Shown piece by piece: positions 1 to 6,854 of a DNA stretch of 8,740 nt (its first letter is position 1; the number at the start of each line of letters is the position of its first letter). The stretch is from Desulfobacteraceae bacterium. GTDB lineage: Bacteria > Desulfobacterota > DSM-4660 > Desulfatiglandales > Desulfatiglandaceae. The stretch is from positions 1-8,740 of the forward strand of contig JABMQV010000331.1 in assembly GCA_013203065.1 (NCBI GenBank), written 5' to 3'. The notes below the pieces were generated by a model. The model was not told the DNA's origin. It made no database searches and saw nothing but the letters and a program-made list of their open reading frames with translations. The position numbers and the translations under genes are program-made.

Positions 1-1
1 C

Positions 2-1168
2 TGTGTACCCATAAAAGAAAACGGAAAGGTTATCGGCGCACTCAGTGTGGACAGGATCTTCAAAGGATCATCGCCACTGGCAGAGGACGTGAGACTTTTA
101 ACCGTCATCAGCAGTCTGATCGCTCAGAAGGCATCAATGCTTGAAAGAATACGAAGGGAACAAGAGCAACTCAGGGATGAGAATATCCGGCTAAGAAAGG
201 AACTCAACAAGAAGTATAGCTTCACCAATATCATCGGCAACAGCCGCAAGATGCAGGAGGTCTTCTACCTGATTACACAGGTGGCCAAGAGCAATGCCAA
301 TGTACTTCTTCTGGGAGAGAGCGGTACGGGTAAAGAACTGGTTGCCAATGCCATCCATTATAACAGTCTCCGCTCCAAAAATCCCTTGATCAAGGTCAAC
401 TGCGCTGCTCTGCCCGCAAACCTGGTTGAGGCCGAACTCTTTGGTTATGAGAAGGGGGCCTTTACAGGAGCCAGCCGGGAGAAGGCGGGTAAGTTTGAAC
501 TGGCCAACACAGGGACCATATTCCTGGATGAGATCGGATCTCTTGCCCTCGAGAGCCAGGGAAAGTTACTGCGAGTCCTTCAGGAGAAGGAACTGGAGAG
601 GCTGGGGGGAGTAAAGGCCCAAAAAGTCAATGTTCGCGTCATTGCGGCAACCAATAAGGACCTTGCTGAAGAAGTTGAGGAGGGCGGTTTTCGCGAAGAT
701 TTGTTCTATCGACTGAATGTCTATCCCATCTATTTACCACCCCTGAGGGAGCGTGAGGCCGACGTCCTCCTGCTTGCCGATTACTTCCTCGATAAGTACG
801 CATCCGAATATCAAAAGGATATTAAGAGGATCTCCACGCCTGCCATAGAGGCCCTGATCCAGTATCACTGGCCGGGAAACGTCAGAGAGTTGGAGAACTG
901 TATGGAAAGGGCCATACTCCTGTGCGATGACCGGGTCATTCATAGTTACCATTTGCCCCCGACACTGCAAACCGCAAAAGATACGGGAACACAGCAGTCT
1001 CAGTCGTTGGGGGATGCCGTTGATCGATTTGAAAGGGAGTTGCTCATCGATGCATTAAAGACGAGCCGGGGAAACATGAGACAGGCAGCAAAGGCCCTTC
1101 AAACCACGGAACGGGTCTTTGGCTACAAGATAAAAAAACTCGAAATACATCCCAAACAGTATCGGTAG
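2..1168 (+). CDS. Sigma-54-dependent activator, NifA-like, 3' part (left edge partial)
   Basis: This is an enhancer-binding protein that uses ATP to open sigma-54 promoters. The frame is open to the left edge, so the true start is outside the window; the GTG at 47 is internal. Visible order: the end of a GAF-type sensor domain (ending near Val-Asp-Arg-Ile-Phe), a charged coiled-coil linker (about nt 130-215), then the AAA+ domain. The AAA+ domain has Walker A GESGTGKE (from nt 314), GAFTGA for sigma-54 contact (455-472), Walker B TIFLDEIG and the arginine-finger segment [13 protein letters not shown]-terminal Fis-type helix-turn-helix ends in a [17 protein letters not shown] stretch. The GAF remnant and the tail resemble NifA-type activators. 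The linker has no C-x4-C pair as in oxygen-sensitive rhizobial NifA. Family is certain; that it controls nitrogen fixation is not, since no nif gene is in view. Confidence 0.93.
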   Translation, partial: CVPIKENGKVIGALSVDRIFKGSSPLAEDVRLLTVISSLIAQKASMLERIRREQEQLRDENIRLRKELNKKYSFTNIIGNSRKMQEVFYLITQVAKSNANVLLLGESGTGKELVANAIHYNSLRSKNPLIKVNCAALPANLVEAELFGYEKGAFTGASREKAGKFELANTGTIFLDEIGSLALESQGKLLRVLQEKELERLGGVKAQKVNVRVIAATNKDLAEEVEEGGFREDLFYRLNVYPIYLPPLREREADVLLLADYFLDKYASEYQKDIKRISTPAIEALIQYHWPGNVRELENCMERAILLCDDRVIHSYHLPPTLQTAKDTGTQQSQSLGDAVDRFERELLIDALKTSRGNMRQAAKALQTTERVFGYKIKKLEIHPKQYR

Positions 1169-1477
1169 TGCTGTTACAACTATTCGGACCTGTGCTTTTT
1201 TGCCACAAAACCTGTGGGGGTCGGGACAGGACTTTGGATGGTTCGAATCAACCTAGAGGACTTCCTCACAGATGACGAATTTGAGGCACCTGTGATCTGC
1301 ATAACCCACTGGGAACTCGCCTCCTCACGCCAATAAAGCGTTACTGTTCTGCTGATCTCTAATCTTCAATTTCCACTATCCTATCCGGTCTGGATCAGGG
1401 CTTATTTACTATTGTACTGCCCCATATCTCATTCGCTATTTTTCTGTTGACTTTCAGTTAAACTTACAGTACACGTC
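1169..1477. other. Intergenic region between activator gene and lexA
   Basis: These ~310 bp hold no convincing gene. The heptamer ACCTGTG occurs three times in the same orientation (1188-1194, 1210-1216, 1288-1294). A weak stem, CCACA/TGTGG with a 5-nt loop, lies at 1203-1217. A 32-codon reading frame (1238-1336) has no ribosome binding site and is not called. No rho-independent terminator is evident after the activator stop codon. The right-hand end (about 1410-1475) is the likely lexA control region, described separately. Confidence 0.6.
1413..1475 (+). promoter_or_regulatory. Candidate lexA promoter/operator region
   Basis: A TTGACT hexamer (1447-1452) could be a -35 element; 17 bp downstream the sequence is only TACACG (1470-1475), a poor -10. 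Between them is a 9-bp dyad AGTTAAACT (1456-1464). A perfect 7-bp inverted pair, TGTACTG (1413-1419) and CAGTACA (1467-1473), brackets the region. A self-regulated LexA operator is expected here from family knowledge. I cannot match the sequence to a described LexA box with confidence, so this is a location hint rather than an assigned site. Confidence 0.25.
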
Positions 1478-1512
1478 AGGCGTAAGGCCAAAGGCATAAG
1501 GCACAAGGCTTG
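1478..1512 (+). repeat. Heptad tandem repeat AGGCNNA in the lexA 5' leader
   Basis: Five consecutive 7-bp units start with AGGC: AGGCGTA, AGGCCAA, AGGCATA, AGGCACA and a degenerate AGGCTTG. The tract ends four bases before the lexA ribosome binding site. Two units of the same type reappear at the lexA stop codon (2132-2145). The phased period is plain in the sequence; its role is unknown. Confidence 0.8.
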
Positions 1513-1515
1513 GGC

Positions 1516-1523
1516 AAGGAGGG
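1516..1523 (+). promoter_or_regulatory. Ribosome binding site of lexA
   Basis: AAGGAGGG lies 4 bases before the ATG at 1528. This fixes the lexA start at 1528 rather than at the in-frame TTG at 1510, which would put the Shine-Dalgarno sequence inside the gene. Confidence 0.85.
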
Positions 1524-1527
1524 AAAC

Positions 1528-2133
1528 ATGAAACTAACGGACAAACAGAAGCGGTTTCTGGCCTATATCTCCCGCTATATAGAGGAGTGGGGGAGATCCC
1601 CCAGTTTTGAAGAAATTTGCTCCCACTTCGGATTTCACTCCTACAACACGGTGACCACCTACCTCAAGGCCCTGGAGCAAAAGGGCTATATCCGGCTTCC
1701 CCGGAAAAAGAATCGCAAACGAGCCATCGAGGTGATCAGCCCCGTGGAAACCAGGCGGTTTGAGTTCCCCCTCTTGGGACGGGTGGCGGCCGGAAAACCC
1801 ATTGAGGCAGTGGAAGACGTGAGCGCCATCGAGGTTCCCTCCGCCATGATCGGATCGGGGGATCATTTTGTGCTACAGGTCAACGGCGATTCCATGGAGG
1901 AAGACGGCATCCTGGACGGGGATTTTGTGGTGGTGCGAAGACAACCCACCGCCGAAAACGGTGAGACCGTGGTTGCCCTGATCAACAATGAGGCAACCGT
2001 CAAAAAATTTTACAAAAGAAAGGGTCATATAAAACTTCAGCCGGCCCACACGGGAATGAACCCCATCCGGGTCAAAAAAGGGGACCTCCAGATCCAGGGA
2101 AAGGTTGTGGGGGTGATGAGATATTTGGGTTAG
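1528..2133 (+). CDS. lexA: LexA repressor (SOS regulator, S24 self-cleaving)
   Basis: LexA represses SOS genes and is inactivated by RecA-stimulated self-cleavage. The protein has 201 residues, against 202 in E. coli. The N-terminal winged helix-turn-helix (residues 1-65) includes the recognition segment around SYNTVTTYLKAL. The cleavage site is Ala88-Gly89 in GRVAAGKP. The S24 catalytic pair is Ser122 (in GDSM) and Lys159 (in EATVKK), so it should be cleavable. The recognition helix differs from the E. coli one, so a non-enterobacterial operator is likely. It is the first gene of a plus-strand group with the ImuB-like and DnaE-like genes, as in known lexA-imuB-dnaE2 cassettes. Its 3' end coincides with a second tract of the AGGC heptad repeat. 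Identification is secure; whether a second LexA exists elsewhere cannot be seen. Confidence 0.97.
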   Translation: MKLTDKQKRFLAYISRYIEEWGRSPSFEEICSHFGFHSYNTVTTYLKALEQKGYIRLPRKKNRKRAIEVISPVETRRFEFPLLGRVAAGKPIEAVEDVSAIEVPSAMIGSGDHFVLQVNGDSMEEDGILDGDFVVVRRQPTAENGETVVALINNEATVKKFYKRKGHIKLQPAHTGMNPIRVKKGDLQIQGKVVGVMRYLG

Positions 2134-2159
2134 GCGTTAGGCCCAACGACTTGCGCCTA
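2132..2159 (+). repeat. Second AGGC heptad tract overlapping the lexA stop
   Basis: Two heptad units, AGGCGTT and AGGCCCA (2132-2145), begin inside the lexA TAG stop codon. The 20 bases 2129-2148 match 1475-1494, upstream of lexA, at 16 of 20 positions, so lexA is flanked by imperfect direct repeats. An inverted partner, CGCCTA (2154-2159), could form a short stem with TAGGCG (2131-2136). No T-tract follows, so this is not a standard terminator. Confidence 0.6.
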
Positions 2160-2235
2160 CGTTCTATTCAGAAGGCAAAAACTCGGCCTTCTGACCCAAA
2201 TCAAAGCAAAACGGCTCTGCCTTTGTATGGTTTGA

Positions 2236-2378
2236 CATGGAGTATTGGAGTAATGGAGTATTGGAACATCGTGGAAGGCGATTATTTTTTCGAAATAAAA
2301 ACTGTTTTGTGCGAGTCATCATATGTGTGCAAGGCTCTTTATCAGCATTCCAACACTCCAGTACTCCACCACTCCATG
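2236..2378. repeat. 143-bp imperfect inverted repeat built of TGGAGTNN octads
   Basis: The left arm (2236-2268) and the reverse complement of the right arm (2346-2378) match at 27 of 33 positions. Each arm is a run of four 8-bp units (TGGAGTAT, TGGAGTAA, TGGAGTAT and a diverged fourth unit on the left). The 77-bp interior is AT-rich and includes a TTTCGAAA palindrome. It lies between lexA and imuB, where many related cassettes carry imuA. The symmetry creates open frames on both strands, which are artefacts. It resembles a REP/MITE-like mobile or extragenic palindrome. No target duplication is clear, so that class is inference. In RNA it would form a very stable hairpin between the two genes. 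Confidence 0.8.
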
Positions 2379-2386
2379 AGCCAATG

Positions 2387-2401
2387 AAGTTTAGCAAACT
2401 T
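2387..2401. promoter_or_regulatory. Perfect dyad upstream of imuB, candidate operator
   Basis: AAGTTT-AGC-AAACTT is a 6+3+6 perfect dyad, 84 bp before the imuB ATG and just outside the octad inverted repeat. Its AAACTTA right half also occurs in the lexA upstream region (1460-1466), where it is part of AGTTAAACT with a different half-site spacing. It could bind a dimeric repressor such as LexA and give the polymerase genes their own promoter. This is inference; no convincing -35/-10 pair is visible beside it. Confidence 0.3.
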
Positions 2402-2428
2402 ATCCCTTCTGGGGTAAACCAAAGCCGG

Positions 2429-2465
2429 GCCTCCTTCCGGGCCGTAGGCCCTCCAGGCCGGAGGC
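2429..2465 (+). repeat. GC-rich nested hairpin just upstream of imuB
   Basis: The outer stem GCCTCC (2429-2434) / GGAGGC (2460-2465) encloses an inner stem GGGCC (2439-2443) / GGCCC (2447-2451). The only Shine-Dalgarno-like sequence before imuB, GGAGG (2460-2464), lies inside the outer stem and 21 bases from the ATG. The fold could limit initiation on imuB. It lacks a T-tract, so it is not a simple terminator. Confidence 0.5.
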
Positions 2466-2485
2466 TGGACCTGGATCTTTAAACC

Positions 2486-3649
2486 ATGTCCCGTCATATC
2501 ATTCACCTTCACATACCGGCCTTTCCCATTACCATAGCCCGTGTCTCACAACCGGGGCTCAGGGACCGGCCTGTGGCTGTGGCTCCGCCTCAATCAGAGC
2601 GGGCCCCGATCCTCTCTGTCTCCTCCGAGGCCCGAAACGAGGGGGTTTTCAAAGGCATGTCCCTTTCTAGGGCCACGAAATTGTGCCCGGATCTGACTGT
2701 CTTATCCCCGAATCCCGGGCTCACGGAAAAGGCGTCTCACTCTCTGGCGAAACTGGCTTCCCAGTATACGCCCATCTGGGAGCCGTCCCGGCCAGGGCAT
2801 ATCTACCTGGATATCACCGGGACCGAACGGTTGTGGGGCAGGGCCAAGGATACGGCTTATCATCTCGGAAAGGAAATCAAGGACCGCCTGCAGCTATCCG
2901 GGACAGTGGGTGTGGCAGGAAACAAGATGGTCTCAAACATCGCCTCCCGAATTATGTCCTCCGAAGGGGTATTGGATGTGGACCACGGTCAGGAGGCCCC
3001 ATTCATAGCCCCCTTTAAGGTTGATGTGTTACCCGGCATCGGGCATACCCGACAGAAGATCCTTTTGGAAGAGCTGAACATCATCCGGGTCCGTGAACTG
3101 GCCGCCCTGGACAGGGGCAGCCTGAAGCTCATCTTTGGCCGCCAGGCCTATCTGATCCATCAAAGGGCCATCGGTATCGACCCCACGCCGGTCTGTCCCT
3201 CTCCCGCGAAATCGACAGTGGCCGAAGAGATCACTTTGCCTCTGGACGAGAATGATGACCACAAACTCCTGGGAGCACTCTACACCCTGGTGGAAAGATG
3301 TGCCTACCGGCTGCGAAGCAGGTCACTCCTTCCCCGTAAGGCGGCTCTTCTGGTCAGGTATTCCGATCAGGTGGAGGCCAAGGCACGGCTCAAGCTGTCC
3401 TGCATGAGTTTCTTGGATCTTGACCTGTATGCACCTTTGGGAAAACTGTTTTTAAAGATCTGTCATCGGCGGATTCGCGTCCGGTTTATAAGGGTTTGGT
3501 TCTGGGATTTTTCTCACCCAAGTCCCCAATTATCCCTTTTTCACGCCCTATCACCCGGCGAAAAGGAAACAACAAAACTCACCCGGGCCCTGGATCGCAT
3601 CAGAGAGCGACACGGTGAAGAAGCAATCAAATACGGAAGAGCAGCCTGA
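2486..3649 (+). CDS. imuB: ImuB-like Y-family polymerase homologue, catalytic residues lost
   Basis: This 387-aa protein has the DinB/UmuC fold. The N-terminal strand IIHLHIPAF (residues 5-13) aligns with IIHVDMDAF of Pol IV, so the first metal-binding Asp is His9. The segment EPSRPGHIYLDITG (99-112) aligns without gaps with the Pol IV SLDEAYLDVT region, so the catalytic Asp-Glu pair is Gly104-His105. All three carboxylates are missing, as in ImuB, which acts as a scaffold in translesion mutagenesis. Helix-hairpin-helix (VLPGIGHTRQ, 181-190) and little-finger domains follow. QLSLF (348-352) is a consensus beta-clamp-binding pentapeptide. At 387 aa it is shorter than typical ImuB (about 500 aa), so its C-terminal partner-binding part may be reduced. 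No Shine-Dalgarno sequence directly precedes the ATG. The DnaE-like gene starts 10 bp downstream, implying co-expression. Confidence 0.88.
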   Translation: MSRHIIHLHIPAFPITIARVSQPGLRDRPVAVAPPQSERAPILSVSSEARNEGVFKGMSLSRATKLCPDLTVLSPNPGLTEKASHSLAKLASQYTPIWEPSRPGHIYLDITGTERLWGRAKDTAYHLGKEIKDRLQLSGTVGVAGNKMVSNIASRIMSSEGVLDVDHGQEAPFIAPFKVDVLPGIGHTRQKILLEELNIIRVRELAALDRGSLKLIFGRQAYLIHQRAIGIDPTPVCPSPAKSTVAEEITLPLDENDDHKLLGALYTLVERCAYRLRSRSLLPRKAALLVRYSDQVEAKARLKLSCMSFLDLDLYAPLGKLFLKICHRRIRVRFIRVWFWDFSHPSPQLSLFHALSPGEKETTKLTRALDRIRERHGEEAIKYGRAA

Positions 3650-3659
3650 CGTCTAAATC

Positions 3660-6600
3660 ATGCCCCACTTTATCCACCTCAACGTTCACTCTCACTACTC
3701 CCGGGGCTGGGGGATTGGCATGGTCGAAGAGATCTGCCAAACCGCCAGGGATCTGGGAATAAAAAGGCTCGCCCTGACCGATACCAACGGGCTCTACGGA
3801 GTGATCTTTTTTGTTCAGACAGCCAAGGAAATGGGAATTGATCCCATTGTGGGAAGCGAACTCCTGTCCGACGGGCGACGGGCTGTCCTGCTGGCCAAAA
3901 ACTCGGAGGGATACGCCAACCTTTCCCACATCGTCTCTGATTGTCACTGCCATCAGGATTTTGATTTGATCGGGGCGCTCAGGCAAAGGCGCCAGGGGAT
4001 TATCATCTTTTCCGATGACTTCAAACTCCTGAAGGCCCTCCGCCGAGATGCTATTCAAGACCTCTTTGTCGAGATGTCTCCCGGATACCAGATGGCCCGT
4101 TGCTATGCCTTTTCCCGCAAGACCGAAATTCCGCCCGTGGCCACCAATCGCGTATATGTCGTGAGAAAAGACCGGTTCCGGCTCCACTTGATCCTCAGGG
4201 CAATATCCCTCAATACGAAACTCTCTCGCCTGACTCCAACGGATACCTGCCGGGCGCACAATTTTCTGAACTCCCCCCATGACATGATCGATCAGTATCC
4301 CCACGCACCAACAGCCATTTCAAATACCCTCAGGATTGCTGATTCCTGCCGTTTGGATTGGGACTTTGACCGGATCATCTTCCCCCGTTTCAAGGACCTG
4401 GATGATAGGGAGTCCTTTGCCCAACTCTATGGTAAGGCCATGGAGGGATGCAGACGCAGATACGGGGGGATCACAGGGGCTGTGAAGGAACGAATGGAAC
4501 ATGAGATGCGAATTATCCGGGAAAAAAACTTTGCCCACTATTTTCTGGCGGTTGCCGATATCACAAAAAAGGCCCAACGATCCTGCGGCCGGGGGAGTGC
4601 GGCCGCCTCCATCGTTTCCTATGCCCTCGGGATCACCCATGTGGACCCCATAAAACACAACCTCTTTTTTGAACGCTTTTTAAATCCCGACCGGATGGAT
4701 CCCCCGGACATCGACGTGGATTTTGCGTGGGATGAGCGGGAAGAGGTAATAGACTATGCCTTTGCCAGGTACGGAAACCGACGAACGGCCATGGTGGCCA
4801 ACCACAACACCTTTGCCGCCAGATCGGCCATCAGGGAAGTGGCAAAGGTCTTTGGTCTCACAGACAAAGAGATTGGGCGGGTAACCAAAAAGATAGGCTT
4901 CAGGTGGCATCTCAAAGAGATCTGGCGGGAATTGTCCCGTCATCCCAAAATGAGGGGGATCGACTTCCAAAAACCGTGGGATGAGATATTAAGTGCCGCA
5001 GTCCAACTCGAAGGGCATTTCAACCATCTTTCCACCCACTGTGGCGGCCTGGTGGTGGTCTCTGATGACATCCGAAGGTATTGCCCGGTGGAGATCTCAC
5101 CCCGGGGTCTCCAGGTCCTCCAGTGGGAAAAGGACTCGGTGGAGGAGGCAGGCCTTGTAAAGATAGACATCCTGGGAAACCGGAGTCTGGCCGTCATCCG
5201 GGATGCCCTGGACCTGGTCAAGGAAAATTATGGCCGCCGTATTGATTACGCCAGTTTCAACCCCATCAATGACCCAAAGACCGCAAAGGTCTTCTATCAG
5301 GGAGACACCTTTGGGGTCTTCTATTTTGAAAGCCCTGCCACCCGACAGGTCCTGACAAAGGTGCGATCAGGGTTCACCTTTGAAGAGTACCTCCGGATGG
5401 ACCATTTTCATCTTAACGTGGTGGTGACCTCCATCATTCGGCCTGCCTCGAATCAGAACATACACACCTGGATATCCAGGCTCCGGGGGGAACCCTGGGA
5501 ACCGTTCCACCCCCTTCTGGAACCGGTGCTCAGGGAGACCCTTGGGGTCATGGTGTTTCAGGAACAGCTGAGTCAGGCCGCCATTCATCTGGCCGGGTTT
5601 GACCCTGCCGAGGCGGACACCCTCAGAAAGGTGGTGAGCAAAAAACACAAGGAGAAAAAACTCAGGGACTTTTACGATTGTTTTGTAAAAGGGGCATTGG
5701 ATAGAGGGGTAACCCCAAAGATCATCCAAGATGTCTGGCAGATGATGATGGGGTTCGACGGCTACAGCTTTTGCAAACCCCACTCAGCAAGCTACACGAT
5801 GGTGGCCTACAAGTCCGCCTATCTCAGGGCCCATTACCCGGCCGAGTTCATGGCCGCTGTTATCTCAAACGGCGGGGGGTACTACTCCACCTTTGGGTAT
5901 TTGTCCGAGGCAAGACGGATGGGCCTCAGGATCCTGCTCCCTGATATTAATCAAAGCGAGATCAAGTATACCGGAAAAGACAAGGCAATCCGGGTGGGGC
6001 TCATGCAGTTAAAGGATCTCTCCCAGGAGACCAGGGAATTTATCGTTCACGAACGTACAAAAAAGGGGCCGTTCACCTCCCTTGAGGAGTTTCTGATCCG
6101 GGCTGGAGGCCACATCCACCCCCAGGACGTGAGGATCCTGATCAAGGCGGGCTGCCTTGATAGCATCGGGGGCCGCACCTCCCGGGCCGCACTGATGTGG
6201 GAGGCCGTCCGATTCTTCGACCAAAAAGAGGAGGAGAAGACCCCCACTCTTTTTGATTACGTCCAATCACGCCCTTCTCCATCCGCGCGTGGACAATACT
6301 CAAAAAGTCTCATGCTGAAGCATGAATCCGAGACCCTCGGGCTTCTCCTCTCGGCCCATCCCCTTGAACGTTACAGCCCTATCCTCCGGGGACGGAACCA
6401 TGTCCCTGCCAGAGATCTCCGGGATTGGGTCGGAAAACAGGTCACTACCATCGGGTGGTTGATAACCGGAAAGACCGTACGTACCAAGGAAGGAGATCCC
6501 ATGAAATTCATCTCCTTTGAGGACACCACCGACATCTATGAAACCGTATTCTTCCCAAAGGTTTATCACAGGTTTTGTCACATGCTGAATGGGGCCCGTC

Positions 6601-6764
6601 CCTACATCCTGAAAGGAAAGGTGGAAGAAGACTTTGGGGCCATAACTGTCACTGTAAACTGGGTAGGATTTCTGGATAGATATAAAAACCAAAGTCTTCT
6701 CCCATCCAGTGAATTAGGGGGCAGACCTGCTCTTGACTCACGTCAAAAATTGCAAAAGAGTTAA
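3660..6764 (+). CDS. dnaE2: Error-prone DnaE-like DNA polymerase III alpha subunit (DnaE2/ImuC type)
   Basis: This C-family polymerase is expected to perform damage-induced, mutagenic synthesis with ImuB. At 1034 aa it fits DnaE2 (about 1000-1100) and is shorter than replicative DnaE (about 1160). Order: PHP domain (from about residue 5; HSH at 10-12), palm with catalytic Asp352 and Asp354 in PDIDVDF (349-355) and Asp503 in KIDILG, fingers (FCKPHSASYTMVAYKSAYL, 704-722), helix-hairpin-helix (about 803-836), OB fold (about 925-1003). The PHP site looks degenerate: the usual TDH is TDT (40-42) and ATNDVH reads ATNRVY (161-166). TPTLFDY (861-867), between the helix-hairpin-helix and OB regions, is at best a weak clamp motif, consistent with reliance on ImuB. 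The ATG is the first after an in-frame stop and lacks a Shine-Dalgarno sequence, suggesting coupling to imuB. The last ~30 residues after the OB fold look unconserved. Confidence 0.9.
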   Translation: MPHFIHLNVHSHYSRGWGIGMVEEICQTARDLGIKRLALTDTNGLYGVIFFVQTAKEMGIDPIVGSELLSDGRRAVLLAKNSEGYANLSHIVSDCHCHQDFDLIGALRQRRQGIIIFSDDFKLLKALRRDAIQDLFVEMSPGYQMARCYAFSRKTEIPPVATNRVYVVRKDRFRLHLILRAISLNTKLSRLTPTDTCRAHNFLNSPHDMIDQYPHAPTAISNTLRIADSCRLDWDFDRIIFPRFKDLDDRESFAQLYGKAMEGCRRRYGGITGAVKERMEHEMRIIREKNFAHYFLAVADITKKAQRSCGRGSAAASIVSYALGITHVDPIKHNLFFERFLNPDRMDPPDIDVDFAWDEREEVIDYAFARYGNRRTAMVANHNTFAARSAIREVAKVFGLTDKEIGRVTKKIGFRWHLKEIWRELSRHPKMRGIDFQKPWDEILSAAVQLEGHFNHLSTHCGGLVVVSDDIRRYCPVEISPRGLQVLQWEKDSVEEAGLVKIDILGNRSLAVIRDALDLVKENYGRRIDYASFNPINDPKTAKVFYQGDTFGVFYFESPATRQVLTKVRSGFTFEEYLRMDHFHLNVVVTSIIRPASNQNIHTWISRLRGEPWEPFHPLLEPVLRETLGVMVFQEQLSQAAIHLAGFDPAEADTLRKVVSKKHKEKKLRDFYDCFVKGALDRGVTPKIIQDVWQMMMGFDGYSFCKPHSASYTMVAYKSAYLRAHYPAEFMAAVISNGGGYYSTFGYLSEARRMGLRILLPDINQSEIKYTGKDKAIRVGLMQLKDLSQETREFIVHERTKKGPFTSLEEFLIRAGGHIHPQDVRILIKAGCLDSIGGRTSRAALMWEAVRFFDQKEEEKTPTLFDYVQSRPSPSARGQYSKSLMLKHESETLGLLLSAHPLERYSPILRGRNHVPARDLRDWVGKQVTTIGWLITGKTVRTKEGDPMKFISFEDTTDIYETVFFPKVYHRFCHMLNGARPYILKGKVEEDFGAITVTVNWVGFLDRYKNQSLLPSSELGGRPALDSRQKLQKS

Positions 6765-6854
6765 GAGCAGATTTGATGACCCCTTTTCCACGTTTGCTTG
6801 AAACCCTTTACTAGAGCGCTTTTTCTTGCTATGCTTTTTCCGTCTTTTTACCAT
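6738..6854 (-). CDS. Very basic 38-aa small protein, unknown
   Basis: I do not recognise this product. It begins MVKRRKKHSKKKRSSKGFQ, with 11 Lys/Arg in the first 16 residues, and ends in a leucine-rich stretch, LLLTLLQFL. The case for a gene is the start: AGGAGG (complement of 6862-6867) sits 7 bases before the ATG, the best ribosome binding site in the window. It overlaps the last 27 bp of the DnaE-like gene on the opposite strand. The ATG lies inside one arm of a perfect 10-bp inverted repeat whose other arm (6910-6919) would come first in its mRNA, so the start may be masked. It could be a small nucleic-acid-binding protein, a toxin-like peptide, or the broken 5' end of a longer gene; the sequence does not decide. 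Confidence 0.45.
   Translation of the reverse strand: MVKRRKKHSKKKRSSKGFQANVEKGSSNLLLTLLQFLT

Noticed and set aside
1238..1336. 32-codon frame after the activator gene
   Set aside because: There is no Shine-Dalgarno sequence and no recognisable homology; its length is within chance expectation.
1510..1527. TTG at 1510 as the lexA start
   Set aside because: It would place the strong AAGGAGGG inside the gene and add six residues not found in LexA; ATG 1528 gives the normal 201-aa protein.
2151..2482. Overlapping reading frames of about 80 codons on both strands in the lexA-imuB gap
   Set aside because: They are created by the octad inverted repeat (repeated EYW-type words on the plus strand, and mirrored frames on the minus strand), have no ribosome binding sites and show no domain-like composition.
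3627..4304. 225-codon minus-strand frame opposite the start of the DnaE-like gene
   Set aside because: It is a shadow of the polymerase PHP domain; the plus strand encodes an unmistakable DnaE protein.
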